A DNA stretch of 6,431 nt from JAVBOJ01 sp031550755 (GTDB lineage: Bacteria; Bacillota; Clostridia; Oscillospirales; UBA929). Shown one piece after another: positions 6,006-6,431 of the stretch; the first letter of the stretch is position 1, and each line of letters starts with the position of its first letter. Position numbers and translations under genes: made by a program. The notes below the pieces were generated by a model, which was given only the letters and a program-made list of their open reading frames with translations, searched no databases and was not told where the DNA came from. The stretch spans positions 1 to 6,431 of the forward strand of contig JAVBOJ010000128.1 in assembly GCA_031550755.1 (NCBI GenBank). The letters are read 5' to 3'.

Positions 6006-6076
6006 CATCTGATTTACCATAATCTTTTGGTGAAAAGGCCGGTTACCTCGTTGTTATTGTTGCGGTAAGTGAGGAG

Positions 6077-6105
6077 GTTATATCAGAATCCTCGCCTTTT
6101 GTCAA
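6077..6105 (-). promoter_or_regulatory. Near-consensus extended -10 sigma-A promoter
   Basis: On the minus strand a perfect TTGACA (-35, 6100-6105) is followed by a 17-nt spacer and TATAAC (-10, 6077-6082; 5 of 6 bases). The spacer ends in TGA, giving the extended TGn motif. Transcription would begin near 6070 and run through a leader of about 135 nt into the transglycosylase. It may continue into flgB, because no terminator is visible after the transglycosylase. The match is strong enough to expect a housekeeping promoter. It also implies that the transglycosylase does not depend on read-through from cheD. Confidence 0.85.
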
Positions 6106-6157
6106 CACAATATTCGAAAATTTGTGATTTTTAGCGTTCTGGCGACAAAAGACGTCC

Positions 6158-6431
6158 CTATTTCGTCAGCACAAAATTGCTCCGCATCAGCATCGGCCGC
6201 TTGATTACCTCGACGATGCCGGAGGAGGCGTAGGCCACCAGCGTGCGCGAGTCGTAGCCGCCGGTGTCCACATCGGAATACACCAGCCCCAGACCCTTGA
6301 GGGCGGCCTTGACGGTGGCGAGGTTTTTCTCGCCGATTTTAAAGCAATCGCCCTCGCCGCGCGAATCGATGCCGCCGTAAAGCGAAATGAGCAGCTCGCC
6401 GCGGGTCAGGCCGTAATTTTTCATCATTTCC
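6158..6431 (-). CDS. cheD: Chemoreceptor glutamine deamidase CheD, C-terminal 90 residues (5' part outside window)
   Basis: CheD deamidates glutamines on methyl-accepting chemotaxis proteins and, in Bacillus-type systems, binds CheC to adjust CheY-P levels. The visible part begins EMMKNYG, in line with the helix before the family's (K/S)-(L/I)-(F/Y)-GG strand, here ISLYGGID. It continues with FKIGEKNLATVKAALKGLGL (usual IGxRN plus helix), DVDTGGYDSRTLV (the D-x-GG-xx-x-R block) and SSGIVEVIKRP (the G-x-V-x-V-K strand). The catalytic Cys and His of the family are in the N-terminal half and cannot be checked. The frame is open to the right edge; the two adjacent ATG codons at 6427 and 6424 are internal methionines. 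It ends with TAG and is followed by an AT-rich gap with no convincing terminator. The call rests on motif order; divergence is moderate. Confidence 0.85.
   Translation of the reverse strand, partial: EMMKNYGLTRGELLISLYGGIDSRGEGDCFKIGEKNLATVKAALKGLGLVYSDVDTGGYDSRTLVAYASSGIVEVIKRPMLMRSNFVLTK

Noticed and set aside
6110..6157. Terminator after cheD
   Set aside because: Short complementary pieces such as GACGTC and TTTTGTC are present, but no stem longer than about 4 bp followed by a U-tract could be built.

Overview
The window carries the start of a large flagellar/chemotaxis gene cluster. Every gene I can support lies on the minus strand, so transcription runs from the right end of the window to the left. 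In transcription order the genes are: the C-terminal part of cheD (6431-6158), a lytic transglycosylase (5935-5285), flgB, flgC, fliE, fliF, fliG, fliH and the first 80 codons of fliI (242-1, continuing off the left edge). The block flgB-flgC-fliE-fliF-fliG-fliH-fliI is the classic order of the Firmicutes fla/che operon.

The likely source is a motile, GC-rich member of the Firmicutes, probably class Clostridia and perhaps Oscillospiraceae-like. The reasons are the gene order, the strong GGAGG-type ribosome binding sites, the use of GTG and TTG starts, the presence of CheD, and promoters matching sigma-A and sigma-D consensus. The lineage below class is a guess.

From right to left: cheD ends at 6158. 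An AT-rich gap of 222 bases follows. It holds a near-perfect extended -10 sigma-A promoter (6077-6105) and a leader of about 135 nt with a U-tract hairpin (5970-6005), upstream of the GTG start of the transglycosylase. A 166-base gap follows that gene and contains a sigma-D-type promoter (5171-5197), then flgB (TTG start). The rod genes flgB and flgC and the rod adaptor fliE are closely spaced. Two hairpins fill the 100-base fliE-fliF gap. The genes fliF, fliG and fliH overlap by a few bases. A 135-base gap with a GC-rich hairpin separates fliH from fliI. No gap exceeds 300 bases.

Together the genes build the base of the flagellum: MS ring (FliF), rotor/switch (FliG), rod (FlgB, FlgC, FliE) and the export ATPase with its regulator (FliI, FliH). 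The transglycosylase probably opens peptidoglycan for the rod or otherwise supports motility. CheD modifies chemoreceptors.

I see no CRISPR array, mobile element, tRNA, rRNA or plausible plus-strand gene, and no unknown protein system. The most interesting signals are regulatory: the structured intercistronic regions, the possible attenuator leader, and the position of the transglycosylase and cheD ahead of flgB.
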